From Burkholderiales bacterium UBA2463 (lineage in GTDB: Bacteria > Pseudomonadota > Gammaproteobacteria > Burkholderiales > Burkholderiaceae_A), in contig DDPR01000006.1 in the NCBI GenBank assembly GCA_002342295.1, positions 37,988 to 77,339 of the forward strand: DNA of 39,352 bases, given 5' to 3'. Below, piece after piece: positions 8,329 to 16,411 of this stretch. The notes below the pieces were generated by a model, which saw nothing but the letters and a program-made list of their open reading frames with translations, was not told where the DNA came from and did not search any database. Made by a program: the position numbers and the translations under genes. Position 1 is the first letter of the stretch. Every line of letters begins with the position of its first letter.

Positions 8329-9734
8329 TAAAAGCTCCTCACGTCGACAAAGTGGCCCGCAATCGCTGCGGCTGCAGCCATGGCAGGCGACACGAGGTGC
8401 GTGCGACCTCCCGCGCCCTGGCGACCCTCGAAGTTGCGATTGCTGGTGGAGGCGCAACGCTCACCGGGCTCTAGGCGGTCTGCGTTCATGGCAAGGCACA
8501 TGGAGCACCCCGGCTCACGCCACTCAAAACCAGCGGCTTTAAAAATCTCATCAAGACCCTCGGCCTCGGCCTGTGCCTTTACAAGGCCGGAGCCCGGCAC
8601 CACGAGCGCAAGCTTCACGGAAGGTGCCTTCTTGCGGCCCTTGATCACTGCGGCCGCCGCACGCATGTCTTCAATGCGCGAGTTGGTGCAGGAGCCGATG
8701 AAAACCTTGTCGACTGCGATGTCCGTGAGTGCCGTGTTGGGTTTGAGGGCCATATAGGTCAGCGCGCGCTGCATGTTGTCCACGATGGCCGGATCGCTCT
8801 GGTCTTGGGGGCTGGGCACCCGAGAGCCCACGGGCAAGACCATCTCGGGGGATGTGCCCCAGGTGACCTGAGGAGCGATGTCTTCGGCGCGCAACTCCAC
8901 CACCCGGTCAAAGTGTGCGCCCTCATCGGAGTGAAGGGTCTTCCAGTAAGTCAGCGCCGAATCCCACGCAGAGCCCGTTGGGGCGAGGGGCCGGCCCTTG
9001 ATGTAAGAGATGGTGGTGTCGTCAACGGCCACAAGCCCGGCGCGCGCACCCGCCTCAATGGCCATATTGCAAATGGTCATGCGGCCCTCAATGGAGAGTG
9101 CACGAATCGTGCTGCCGCCAAACTCAATGGCATGACCGGTGCCTCCAGCCGTGCCAATCTTCCCAATCACCGCCAGCACGATGTCTTTCGCTGTGACTCC
9201 TGGCCCGAGCGTGCCCTCTACGCGCACGAGCATATTCTTGGCCTTCTTCATGAGGATGCACTGCGTGGCCAAGACATGCTCCACCTCGGAGGTTCCAATA
9301 CCAAAGGCCAGACAGCCAAGTGCGCCATGGGTGCTCGTGTGCGAGTCGCCACAGACCACCGTCATGCCCGGGAGCGTGGCGCCCTGCTCAGGGCCAATGA
9401 CATGAACGATGCCCTGACGGCGATCGGCGATGTTGAAGTAGGCGATCTTGAACTTCTTGGTGTTGTCATCGAGCGTCTCGACCTGAAGGCGCGAGACCGG
9501 GTCTGCGATGCCATGCGAGCGATCGGTGGTCGGCACATTGTGATCGACCACTGCGAGGTTGGCCGAATTGCGCCAAAGCGGGCGACCCGCCATTTCAAGG
9601 CCCTCAAAGGCCTGCGGACTCGTAACCTCGTGAACCAAGTGTCGATCGATATAGAGGAGACAGGTGCCATCGTCTTGGCGCGTCACCACATGCTCGTCAA
9701 AGAGCTTGTCGTAGAGGGTCGATGCTGAGCTCAT
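8328..9734 (-). CDS. leuC: 3-isopropylmalate dehydratase large subunit
   Basis: LeuC is the [4Fe-4S] large subunit of isopropylmalate isomerase. The 468-residue protein carries the three cluster cysteines at Cys349 (GSCTNSR), Cys410 and Cys413 (CSMC), and the aconitase-family motif VCGDSHTSTHGALG. Its start is preceded by a weak GGA-type ribosome site. leuA is not in the window. The 33-base gap to the MFS gene is too short for a leader-peptide attenuator, so the leu genes are probably read through from upstream or from a promoter within the MFS gene. Confidence 0.97.
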   Translation of the reverse strand: MSSASTLYDKLFDEHVVTRQDDGTCLLYIDRHLVHEVTSPQAFEGLEMAGRPLWRNSANLAVVDHNVPTTDRSHGIADPVSRLQVETLDDNTKKFKIAYFNIADRRQGIVHVIGPEQGATLPGMTVVCGDSHTSTHGALGCLAFGIGTSEVEHVLATQCILMKKAKNMLVRVEGTLGPGVTAKDIVLAVIGKIGTAGGTGHAIEFGGSTIRALSIEGRMTICNMAIEAGARAGLVAVDDTTISYIKGRPLAPTGSAWDSALTYWKTLHSDEGAHFDRVVELRAEDIAPQVTWGTSPEMVLPVGSRVPSPQDQSDPAIVDNMQRALTYMALKPNTALTDIAVDKVFIGSCTNSRIEDMRAAAAVIKGRKKAPSVKLALVVPGSGLVKAQAEAEGLDEIFKAAGFEWREPGCSMCLAMNADRLEPGERCASTSNRNFEGRQGAGGRTHLVSPAMAAAAAIAGHFVDVRSF

Positions 9735-9767
9735 GGGCTTATTCCGAGGACTGAAACGAAACCGTCA

Positions 9768-10940
9768 TTATGCCGCGAGGCCGGCCTCCCGGGCCCCTGG
9801 CGCCCCGAGCCGAGATGCCCTTGAGGCCACCCACCAGCCCAAGCCGGCAGCCACCGATGCTGACATGAACGCAGCCTCGGGCGAGATGGCCTCGTAGACC
9901 CAGCCCACGGCCATGCCGCCCAGAGAGCCCCCAAGACCGTAGGAGGCCATGGTGTAGAGGGCCTGTCCTCGCGCCTGGGCCTGGGCGGGGAACCACTCTC
10001 GAACGAGCGCCATCGAGGCACTGTGGTGCGCACCGAAGGTGGCGGCATGCATCAGCTGAGTGAGCAGAATGATGGCCAGACTACCTCCCGAGAGCGCCAC
10101 CAGGCCAAACCGTAGGGCTGCAACAAGAAAGCTCAATCGCCAGGTAAACGAGAGGCCCCAGCGCTCAAAGAGCGGGCGCTGAATGCGAAAGAAGACGATC
10201 TCGGCGAGCACCCCAAGCATCCAGAGCAGGCCAATCTCTGTTCGCGAGTAGCCCTGATGCTCAAGCCACAGCGAGAAGAGCGTGTAGAGGGGTGCGTGGG
10301 CCAGCACCATCAAAAAAGAGGCAAGCAAAAAAAGGCGCACGCGCTTTTCAGAGAGGGTCTCGCGCAGCGCCCCCGATCGGGGCGCAAGATCGTGCACTTC
10401 GCGCTCGGGTAGCCAGAGCGCGCTGATGGCCACCAGGGCGAGCACCAGCATGAGACTTGCAGGCAGCACGTGCGTGCCCATCGCATCGAGCCAGAGTCCG
10501 CCCAGCACCACAGCCAAAATAAAGCCACTCGACCCCCACACACGCATGCGGCCATAGAGCCCCATGTCGCCACGGCTGGCCTGCATGGCAAGCGACTCCG
10601 CAATGGGAACCTGCCCACTTAAGAAAAAACTAATGAGGCAGAGCACTGCAAAGAGCCCCCAGAACGACCAGTCCAGCAGCAAGAGACCGGCACTCAAGAG
10701 GGCGGCCAATGCGGCAAGCTGAATGATGCGAGGCACCCGGGGTGCTGCAACGTGATCAGCCAACGCTCCCCAGGCCGGTGGACCCACCACCCTCGCCCAC
10801 TGCATGGGCGAGAGCAACACACCAATTTCTGAAGGAGAAAAGCCGCGGCCGTTTAGCCAGAGCGAGAGGTAGGGAGAGAAGAGTCCGACGTAGGCAAAGT
10901 AGGTCGCAAAAAAGAGCGAGACTCGCCTTACAGGGTTCAT
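9768..10940 (-). CDS. MFS transporter, HcaT/PPP-like
   Basis: This is a major facilitator superfamily permease of 390 residues with about 12 hydrophobic segments. The N-terminus (FFATYFAYVGLFSPYLSLWLNG) and the GVLLSPMQWARVVGPPAWGALADH loop, split here by helix boundaries, resemble the HcaT / phenylpropionate-permease-like group of MFS_1. The substrate cannot be read from sequence. It overlaps aroC by 4 bases (ATGA), so it is co-translated with chorismate synthase, which might hint at an aromatic or related acid, but this is inference from position only. Confidence 0.85.
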   Translation of the reverse strand: MNPVRRVSLFFATYFAYVGLFSPYLSLWLNGRGFSPSEIGVLLSPMQWARVVGPPAWGALADHVAAPRVPRIIQLAALAALLSAGLLLLDWSFWGLFAVLCLISFFLSGQVPIAESLAMQASRGDMGLYGRMRVWGSSGFILAVVLGGLWLDAMGTHVLPASLMLVLALVAISALWLPEREVHDLAPRSGALRETLSEKRVRLFLLASFLMVLAHAPLYTLFSLWLEHQGYSRTEIGLLWMLGVLAEIVFFRIQRPLFERWGLSFTWRLSFLVAALRFGLVALSGGSLAIILLTQLMHAATFGAHHSASMALVREWFPAQAQARGQALYTMASYGLGGSLGGMAVGWVYEAISPEAAFMSASVAAGLGWWVASRASRLGAPGAREAGLAA

Positions 10941-12043
10941 TCCTTTGGCGCGGCGCCAGCGATGCGAGGCGTGGCGACAATGACCTCCGCATTCTGGGCG
11001 CGATGCCGCAGCGCATGGTCCATGAGGACAAGGGCCAGCATGGCCTCGGCAATGGGTGTAGCGCGAATGCCCACGCAGGGGTCGTGGCGGCCAAGGGTCT
11101 CCACCATGAGCGGCTGACCCTGGATATCAATCGACCGGCGGGGCGTGCGAATGCTGGAGGTGGGCTTAATCGCAATATTCACGGTGATGGGCTGGCCCGT
11201 TGAGATCCCACCCAACACGCCGCCTGCGTTGTTACCAACAAAGCCCTGGGGCGTGAGCTCATCGCCATGCTGCGATCCCAGCTGCGAGACGCTCGCAAAG
11301 CCAGCACCAATCTCGACGCCCTTCACGGCATTGATGCCCATCATGGCGTGCGCAATGTCTGCATCCAGCCGATCGAAGACGGGTTCACCCCAGCCAACGG
11401 GCACGCCCGTGGCCTCCACGTGAATGCGCGCTCCGCAGGAGTCACCAGCCTTTCGAAGGCTGTCGATGTAGGCCTCAAGCAATTCAATCTGGGAGGCGTT
11501 TGGTGCGAAAAAAGGATTATTGGGAACGTGCGACCAGTCCTCAAACGCGATGAAGTGCTCGCCAACCTGGCTCATGTGGCCACGAATCCTGATGCCGTGT
11601 TTGAGTGAGAGCCATTTCTTGGCGATGGCCGCTGCCGCCACTCGCACAGCAGTCTCACGGGCCGAGGAGCGGCCTCCGCCTCGGTAATCGCGCACACCAT
11701 ACTTGTGCCAGTAGGTGTAGTCGGCATGGCCCGGACGAAAGCTCTGGGCAATGTCCGCATAGTCTTTGCTGCGCTGATCTTCATTGCGAATAAGAAGGGC
11801 AATGGGTGCGCCCGTCGTCTCGCCCTCAAAGACCCCAGAGAGAATCTCGACCCTGTCTGACTCTTGGCGCTGGGTGACATGGCGACTGGTTCCAGGGCGC
11901 CTACGATCGAGCTCAGGCTGGATGTCCGCCTCTGAGAGGGCGAGCCCCGGTGGGCAGCCATCCACCACACATCCAATGGCTGGGCCATGCGACTCGCCAA
12001 AGGAGGTGACGCAAAAGAGGTGGCCGAAGGTGTTTCCTGACAT
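10937..12043 (-). CDS. aroC: Chorismate synthase
   Basis: AroC makes chorismate from EPSP using reduced FMN, the last step of the shikimate pathway. The 368-residue protein has the signatures GESHGPAIG near the N-terminus, RPGHADYTY, and RGGGRSSARETA. The ATG at 12043 begins MSGNTFGHLF, the canonical AroC start; extending upstream would enter gltX. It lies 10 bases after the gltX stop and overlaps the MFS gene by 4 bases. Supplying chorismate in the same transcript as trpFBA and folC is metabolically coherent. Confidence 0.97.
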   Translation of the reverse strand: MSGNTFGHLFCVTSFGESHGPAIGCVVDGCPPGLALSEADIQPELDRRRPGTSRHVTQRQESDRVEILSGVFEGETTGAPIALLIRNEDQRSKDYADIAQSFRPGHADYTYWHKYGVRDYRGGGRSSARETAVRVAAAAIAKKWLSLKHGIRIRGHMSQVGEHFIAFEDWSHVPNNPFFAPNASQIELLEAYIDSLRKAGDSCGARIHVEATGVPVGWGEPVFDRLDADIAHAMMGINAVKGVEIGAGFASVSQLGSQHGDELTPQGFVGNNAGGVLGGISTGQPITVNIAIKPTSSIRTPRRSIDIQGQPLMVETLGRHDPCVGIRATPIAEAMLALVLMDHALRHRAQNAEVIVATPRIAGAAPKE

Positions 12044-12053
12044 AGGCCGCAGT

Positions 12054-13460
12054 TTATCCCCTGCCCTCAAGCGCCCGCTGGATCTTTTCTTGAACCAGGG
12101 CGCCCCCGAGCACGGCAAGCACCTTGTCGATGGATGGCGTCTCGGTTCGACCGAGCAGGACTACGCGAAGCGCCATTGCGAGCTGAGGCATCTTGAGCCC
12201 ATGGGAGGCGAGAACTTCTTTCATGAGAGCAGAGGCAGCCGAGGGGTCGAAGGACTCAGGCAGCCGGGCCGCCAAGTCTCTGAGCGCCTGGGGCACGGGC
12301 TCGGCCAGACGCTCCTGCAGAAGTGCAGCATCGGGGTGGGGAACCAGATAAAACATGGCAGCCTCCTCGGCTAACTCCTCCAAGGTATGCGCCCTGTCCT
12401 TGAGTAGGTCGCAGACGGCTGCGAGTGGTGGCCCCCCATCGATTGAGAGGCCCTCTGCGCGCACGCGCGGCGCGATCGATTGCGCGAGCCACTCGCCATC
12501 GCGCTGGCGCAGGTAGTGATTGTTAAGCCAACGAAGCTTCTCAAAGTCGAACTGGGCTGCGGAGCGACTGCAGTGATCGAGGGTGAACCAATCAATGAAC
12601 TGCTGCATGGAGAAAATCTCATCATCGCCATGGCTCCAGCCCAGGCGCGCGAGGTAATTAAGCAAGGCCTCGGGCAGGTAGCCATCTTCCTCGTACTGCA
12701 TCACCGAGACGGCACCGTGCCGCTTTGAGAGCTTCTCACCATCGGGCCCATGAATCATGGGCAGGTGTGCATAGGAGGGAAGCTCAGCACCCAGAGCCTT
12801 GAGAATGTTGATCTGACGCGGCGTGTTGTTGATGTGGTCATCCCCGCGAATGACGTGGCTCACCTGCATCTTCCAGTCATCCACCACCACGCAGAAGTTG
12901 TAGGTGGGGGTGCCGTCTCCTCGAGCGATGATGAGGTCATCGAGTTCCGAATTGGCAATGCTGATCGCGCCCTTGACGCCGTCCTCCCAGCTCACCACAC
13001 CGTCATCGGGATTCCGAAATCGCACGACCGGCATCACGCCATCAGGCGGCTCAAGCCCGAGTGCCTTGGCGCGCTCTGGGCGCCAGCGGCCATCGTACCG
13101 AGGCTTGAGTCCCTTGGCGCGCTGCTCCTCGCGCATGGCATCGAGCTCCTGGGGCGAGCAATAGCAGGTGTAGGCTGATCCATCCTGCAGCATCTGGGCA
13201 ATCACAGCGCGGTACTGGTCCATGTGCTGCATCTGGTAGAACGGACCCTCATCGGGCGTGAGACCCAGCCAGCTCATGCCATCGAGAATGGCCTGAACGG
13301 CCTCAGGGGTGGACCGCTCAAGGTCCGTATCTTCAATCCGCAGAATGAAACGGCCCTGATGGTGCCGAGCAAAGGCCCAGCAATAGAGGGCGGTGCGCGC
13401 ACCGCCCACATGCAGATAGCCCGTTGGGCTTGGGGCAAAACGAGTTCGAACGGGGCGCAT
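12054..13460 (-). CDS. gltX: Glutamyl-tRNA synthetase
   Basis: GltX charges tRNA-Glu with glutamate. The 468-residue class I synthetase has its HIGH-type motif in APSPTGYLHVGG (residues 9-20) and the KMSKS equivalent KLSKR at 243-247. The Cys-x-Cys-type insertion common in GluRS appears as YCYC-like residues near 98-101. ATG 13460 is chosen: it gives the typical MRPVRTRFAPSPTG start, is preceded by a G-run ribosome site, and avoids overlapping the phasin-like gene, whose stop is 10 bases upstream. Confidence 0.97.
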   Translation of the reverse strand: MRPVRTRFAPSPTGYLHVGGARTALYCWAFARHHQGRFILRIEDTDLERSTPEAVQAILDGMSWLGLTPDEGPFYQMQHMDQYRAVIAQMLQDGSAYTCYCSPQELDAMREEQRAKGLKPRYDGRWRPERAKALGLEPPDGVMPVVRFRNPDDGVVSWEDGVKGAISIANSELDDLIIARGDGTPTYNFCVVVDDWKMQVSHVIRGDDHINNTPRQINILKALGAELPSYAHLPMIHGPDGEKLSKRHGAVSVMQYEEDGYLPEALLNYLARLGWSHGDDEIFSMQQFIDWFTLDHCSRSAAQFDFEKLRWLNNHYLRQRDGEWLAQSIAPRVRAEGLSIDGGPPLAAVCDLLKDRAHTLEELAEEAAMFYLVPHPDAALLQERLAEPVPQALRDLAARLPESFDPSAASALMKEVLASHGLKMPQLAMALRVVLLGRTETPSIDKVLAVLGGALVQEKIQRALEGRG

Positions 13461-13470
13461 GCCCCCAAGT

Positions 13471-13863
13471 TTAGCGGTCGCTCGCGCTCGGGGTGAGCCG
13501 CTGCTGCATCTGCTCTTGATAATGACGCACGGCCTCTCCCGCACCGACGGCTGCCTCAAGGCCCAGATGGGCCATGTTCACCCAGAGGCCAAAGGCCTGC
13601 GCCGGCAGCGTGTAGAGCTCTTGCAGGTTGTTGCTCTCGACAGCACGCACAGCCGTCTCTCCCATCTTTTCGAGCTCAGCCTGCAGCACTTGAAAGCCGT
13701 GTGCAGATCGACGCTGAGACTCCTCTGAGAGTTGGTTGACCAGCGCCCAATTGGGCAGCATCTGCCAGTAGAGCCTCTCTGCCGTGTCGAGTGGGCTCGG
13801 CTGGGAGGCGGCCTGCTGGGCCGAGGTCTGACCGGTGATTTGGGGTACTTGAGCAATGGACAT
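13471..13863 (-). CDS. Small phasin-like protein
   Basis: A 130-residue, largely alpha-helical protein, rich in Ala, Gln and Glu, with no signal peptide or membrane segment. It lies between phaZ (16 bases upstream) and gltX (10 bases downstream). Length, composition and the neighbouring PHB depolymerase suggest a granule-associated phasin-type protein that would coat or organise PHB granules. I see no diagnostic phasin motif, so this is inference from context and overall character; a different small helical regulator is possible. Confidence 0.6.
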   Translation of the reverse strand: MSIAQVPQITGQTSAQQAASQPSPLDTAERLYWQMLPNWALVNQLSEESQRRSAHGFQVLQAELEKMGETAVRAVESNNLQELYTLPAQAFGLWVNMAHLGLEAAVGAGEAVRHYQEQMQQRLTPSASDR

Positions 13864-13878
13864 AGGGTGCCTTGGCTT

Positions 13879-15117
13879 TTAGTGAACGTTCACGTGATGC
13901 TCTGCATCTTCGATGAAGGTTTTGATCTGAGGGGCGATGGTCTCGCGAAAAACGCGGCCATTGAAGGTGCCGTAGTGACCCACTCCCTTCACCAACAGAT
14001 ACTTCTTGTGCTTGTCGGGCAGGTTGGTGGTGAGATGGAGGGCTGCCTGAGTCTGGCCCACGCCGCAGATGTCATCGGCCTCGCCCTCCACAACAAACAG
14101 GTAGGGCTTTCGAATGTGGCTGGGGTCGACCGCGTGCCAGCGACTCATCATCTTGCCCATGGGCAATGCATGGGACTGGAATACGGCCTCGATGGTCTGA
14201 AGATAGAAGTCCTCGGGCAGGTCCATCACCGAGAGGTATTCGTCGTAAAAGGCCTGTCGCCGATCGTGTGTCTCCTGGTCACCGGCAACCAGAGAATCGT
14301 GCATGTCAGAGATTGAGCGCTTGTGCCGATCCATGTTCATGGCCATAAAGCTATTGAGCTGGATAAAGCCCGGGTAGACGCGACGACCCATTCCCAAGAA
14401 GGGGGGCGGAACCACCTGAATGAGATTGTCTTTAAACCAGGTGAGATCTTGAGCGGAAGCGAATTCATTGACGGCGGTGGGGTTCACACGCGTGTCGATG
14501 GGACCCGCCACGAGAGTGATAGACATGGGCTGGCAGCGATCACCCCAGTCGGCCATGATGGACGTGGCAGCGAGAGCGGCCACCGTTGGCTGACAGACTG
14601 CAAGCAGGTGGGTGCGCGGACCCAGAAAGTGCAGAAAGTCCACGAGGTAGTCGATGAAGTCGTTCAGGTTAAAGCGATCCTCGGTTTTGGGGATGTGCTT
14701 ACAGTCCAGCCACTCGGTGATGTACACATCGTGGTCGGGCAGCAGCGCCTCAACGGTGCCGCGAAGCAGGGTGGCGAAGTGTCCGGACATGGGGGCGACG
14801 ATGAGCACTCTGGGCAGGCCCTTAGCCCCGCCCTCGCGCTCAAAGTGAGTCAACTCGCAATAGGCGCGCTTGAGCACGCGCTTGGCCTGCACGGGCACTT
14901 CTTTTCCATCTTTGGTGACGTGGTCAAGTTTCCATGCCGGCCGATGATGCATACCACCCAGATGGTCAAAAACCGAGAGCCAGGCAGCCACATCCCTGCC
15001 CGCAGGCGACTGCCCGAATTGATTTTGCGGGTGATTGAGGATGGCCCGTGCGAGACGCATCCCCTGCCGAGTAGGGGTGGACATCGCAGCCATCGCGCTT
15101 TGCATGAGATACAGCAT
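13879..15117 (-). CDS. phaZ: Intracellular polyhydroxybutyrate depolymerase
   Basis: This enzyme mobilises native PHB granules in the cytoplasm, releasing hydroxybutyrate units. The 412-residue protein matches the Ralstonia eutropha PhaZ1 family: N-terminal MLY-type start, no signal peptide, and the catalytic cysteine at Cys175 in AVCQPTVAAL, where lipases would have serine. The late histidine lies in GVGHYGTFNGR, and WFKDN and GFIQLNSFMAMN are family segments. It is the first gene of the long minus-strand run; a putative promoter lies about 40 bases upstream. Genes for PHB synthesis (phaCAB) are not in the window. Confidence 0.93.
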   Translation of the reverse strand: MLYLMQSAMAAMSTPTRQGMRLARAILNHPQNQFGQSPAGRDVAAWLSVFDHLGGMHHRPAWKLDHVTKDGKEVPVQAKRVLKRAYCELTHFEREGGAKGLPRVLIVAPMSGHFATLLRGTVEALLPDHDVYITEWLDCKHIPKTEDRFNLNDFIDYLVDFLHFLGPRTHLLAVCQPTVAALAATSIMADWGDRCQPMSITLVAGPIDTRVNPTAVNEFASAQDLTWFKDNLIQVVPPPFLGMGRRVYPGFIQLNSFMAMNMDRHKRSISDMHDSLVAGDQETHDRRQAFYDEYLSVMDLPEDFYLQTIEAVFQSHALPMGKMMSRWHAVDPSHIRKPYLFVVEGEADDICGVGQTQAALHLTTNLPDKHKKYLLVKGVGHYGTFNGRVFRETIAPQIKTFIEDAEHHVNVH

Positions 15118-15156
15118 GGTGACCCCCGGAAGGCGCGTCTGGTCGAAGAACCTCCG

Positions 15157-15185
15157 AATCTAGTCGGGCAATATGACAAGCGCAA
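15157..15185 (-). promoter_or_regulatory. Possible sigma-70 promoter of the phaZ run
   Basis: On the minus strand TTGCGC (15180-15185) and TAGATT (15157-15162) are separated by 17 bases, 39 bases ahead of the phaZ ATG. The match to consensus is modest (3/6 and 4/6). It is the only spacing-correct pair I found in the gap between tRNA-Val and phaZ. Confidence 0.3.
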
Positions 15186-15226
15186 TCGGTGCCAAAATGA
15201 GGCCTCAGTTAGACTTTTGCCACCTA

Positions 15227-15301
15227 GGACGCGTAGCTCAGTGGTAGAGCACTGCCTTCACACGGCAGGGGTCAGGGGTTCGAAACCCTTCGCGTCCACC
15301 A
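15227..15301 (+). tRNA. tRNA-Val (anticodon CAC), CCA encoded
   Basis: The acceptor arms GGACGCG (15227-15233) and CGCGTCC (15291-15297) pair perfectly, followed by discriminator A and an encoded CCA. The D-arm has GCTCAGTGGTAGAGC. The anticodon stem CTGCC/GGCAG encloses loop TTCACAC, giving anticodon CAC, which reads GUG valine. The T-arm has the GGTTCGAAACC core. The gene is divergent from phaZ. An accessory-looking region begins right after its 3' end, a common arrangement for integration hot spots, although I find no duplicated 3' end further along. Confidence 0.97.
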
Positions 15302-15358
15302 CCCTGCCCTCTTTGTATTCAAAGACCTAGCGATGGGCTTTCACTCTAGACCCCAGCA

Positions 15359-15390
15359 AAAAGTAGTTAACTAAAAAGTTAACTACTTTT
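15359..15390. terminator. Perfect AT-rich inverted repeat, candidate bidirectional terminator
   Basis: Two 14-base arms, AAAAGTAGTTAACT (15359-15372) and AGTTAACTACTTTT (15377-15390), flank a 4-base AAAA loop. The hairpin starts with an A-run and ends with a T-run, so it reads as a terminator on both strands. It sits between tRNA-Val (rightward) and the leftward lipoprotein-like ORF, where a two-way terminator would be expected. The stem is poor in GC for a classical terminator, so a repeat-element end or protein-binding site is also possible. Confidence 0.5.
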
Positions 15391-15456
15391 GTGTGGTTTT
15401 GGGCAGGGTCTGCTTGTGGGCAGGGGGTGGTTAAGGGAGGACCCCTGACCTTAACC
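15385..15456. repeat. Repeat module with GGTTAAGG/CCTTAACC palindrome
   Basis: This block holds ACTTTTGTG (15385-15393), two GGGCAGG words, GCAGGGTCTGC (a GCAG/CTGC palindrome) and a second inverted repeat, GGTTAAGG (15429-15436) with CCTTAACC (15449-15456) around a 12-base loop. The TAA stop of the leftward ORF lies within the right arm. The same words recur near 18881-18952 in a different order, suggesting a dispersed repeat family in this genome. Confidence 0.45.
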
Positions 15457-15930
15457 GCGGACGGCTGGCTGGACTTCTCTACAAAAGCCGCCAATGGATA
15501 TCAAAAAGCCCAGAGGCCGCGGGGCATCAACCCCCGCGGGAACAACGCCCAAACCAAACTCCCCCGAAGTTTTCTTAATGACGAAATCACCGAGCATCTC
15601 GGCCCCGTCAGATCGCCTCCACCGAATCTCAAAATCACGCTGAATTCCATCGTCGTTAACTTGAGAGAGGGTCTTCTTCTGAAGCTCCCCAATGCAAGGA
15701 CTATCGTCCAAAAGAACCGATTTCTCAGTCATCACTAAAGTGAATCGGACTTCATTCTCACTAAGGAGATTTCGTCGGCAGGCTTCATTCGTGTGGAACA
15801 AAGCAATTCCTGAGCAAGAGAAATAGTGATTGCTTACACGATCCTCTCCACATGCAGCTGCGACAAAAGTGACGGCAGCAAGCGTCAGGAGTGGATAGAC
15901 CGAAAGTCAGCTACTCAAAGAGCTTGCCAT
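15451..15930 (-). pseudogene. Lipoprotein-like hypothetical protein interrupted by an in-frame TGA
   Basis: Reading leftward from ATG 15930 gives MASSLSS, then TGA (15907-15909), then an uninterrupted frame LSVYPLLTLAAVTFVAAAC followed by GEDRVSNHYF and about 120 more residues to a TAA at 15451. The hydrophobic stretch ending AAAC looks like a lipoprotein signal and lipobox, and the rest (for example EVRFTLVMTEK, FEIRWRRSDGAEMLGDFVI) reads like real, mixed beta/alpha protein with several cysteines. No usual start codon lies between the TGA and the signal sequence; the next, a TTG at 15801, would discard the signal. I recognise no family. Either a nonsense mutation, a sequencing error, or a cytosolic form starting at TTG 15801. 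The opposite-strand frame at 15391-15738 has poorer protein character. Confidence 0.45.
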
Positions 15931-16015
15931 TGGGTTACCGCTTTATCGAAGATTCTCCAAAACCTATGCTGTGCTCAGAACGAACTCCAGCGCCTACCCG
16001 GCCAGACTCGGCTGA

Positions 16016-16411
16016 CTACTTAACTACTACATCAATCGATTTAGATAGTTGAGGGCCATATGACTGGTGGGCACCATTTGCAAACTGCATGGTGAGCTTA
16101 TACTTTCCTGGAGGAAGCTTTACTTCAGCCTCGGTTTGACCTTTACCGTAGTGAATGTGTTTTTCATCAGCTGGAATCACCGCTCCATTTGGAACATTGT
16201 CCGCATTAACCAGTAAGTGATGATGACCCGTGTTGGCGGTCATATCGCCTGCGGGCTTAACGGTCATTCCCGTTACCGAAAACACCACTTTGAAGGGGCT
16301 GGTAACGGTTGCGCCGTTTTTGGGCTCAACAAAGTCAACGGACTGTGCAAAGGCCAGATGACTTGAGAAGGTCAAAAATACGCCTGTAAACAGTAAGGAA
16401 TGAAGTTTCAT
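16016..16411 (-). CDS. DUF4399-like secreted small protein
   Basis: A 131-residue protein with a clear Sec signal peptide (MKLHSLLFTGVFLTFSSHLAFA, residues 1-22) and a mature domain resembling DUF4399: VEPKNGATVTSPFKVVF, a histidine cluster GHHHLLVN (His63-65), HIHYGKGQTE, and LPPGKYKLTMQFANG. The family is periplasmic or secreted with no established function; the His-rich loops would suit metal binding, but that is inference. GGAG lies 6 bases before the ATG. A promoter candidate is 38-67 bases upstream. It is probably monocistronic. Confidence 0.88.
   Translation of the reverse strand: MKLHSLLFTGVFLTFSSHLAFAQSVDFVEPKNGATVTSPFKVVFSVTGMTVKPAGDMTANTGHHHLLVNADNVPNGAVIPADEKHIHYGKGQTEAEVKLPPGKYKLTMQFANGAHQSYGPQLSKSIDVVVK

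Noticed and set aside
14323..15330. A 335-codon plus-strand frame opposite phaZ running through tRNA-Val
   Set aside because: Antisense to phaZ and passes through a tRNA gene; shadow composition.
15391..15738. A 115-codon plus-strand frame
   Set aside because: The opposite frame has better protein character and a signal-like N-terminus; this one has no ribosome site.
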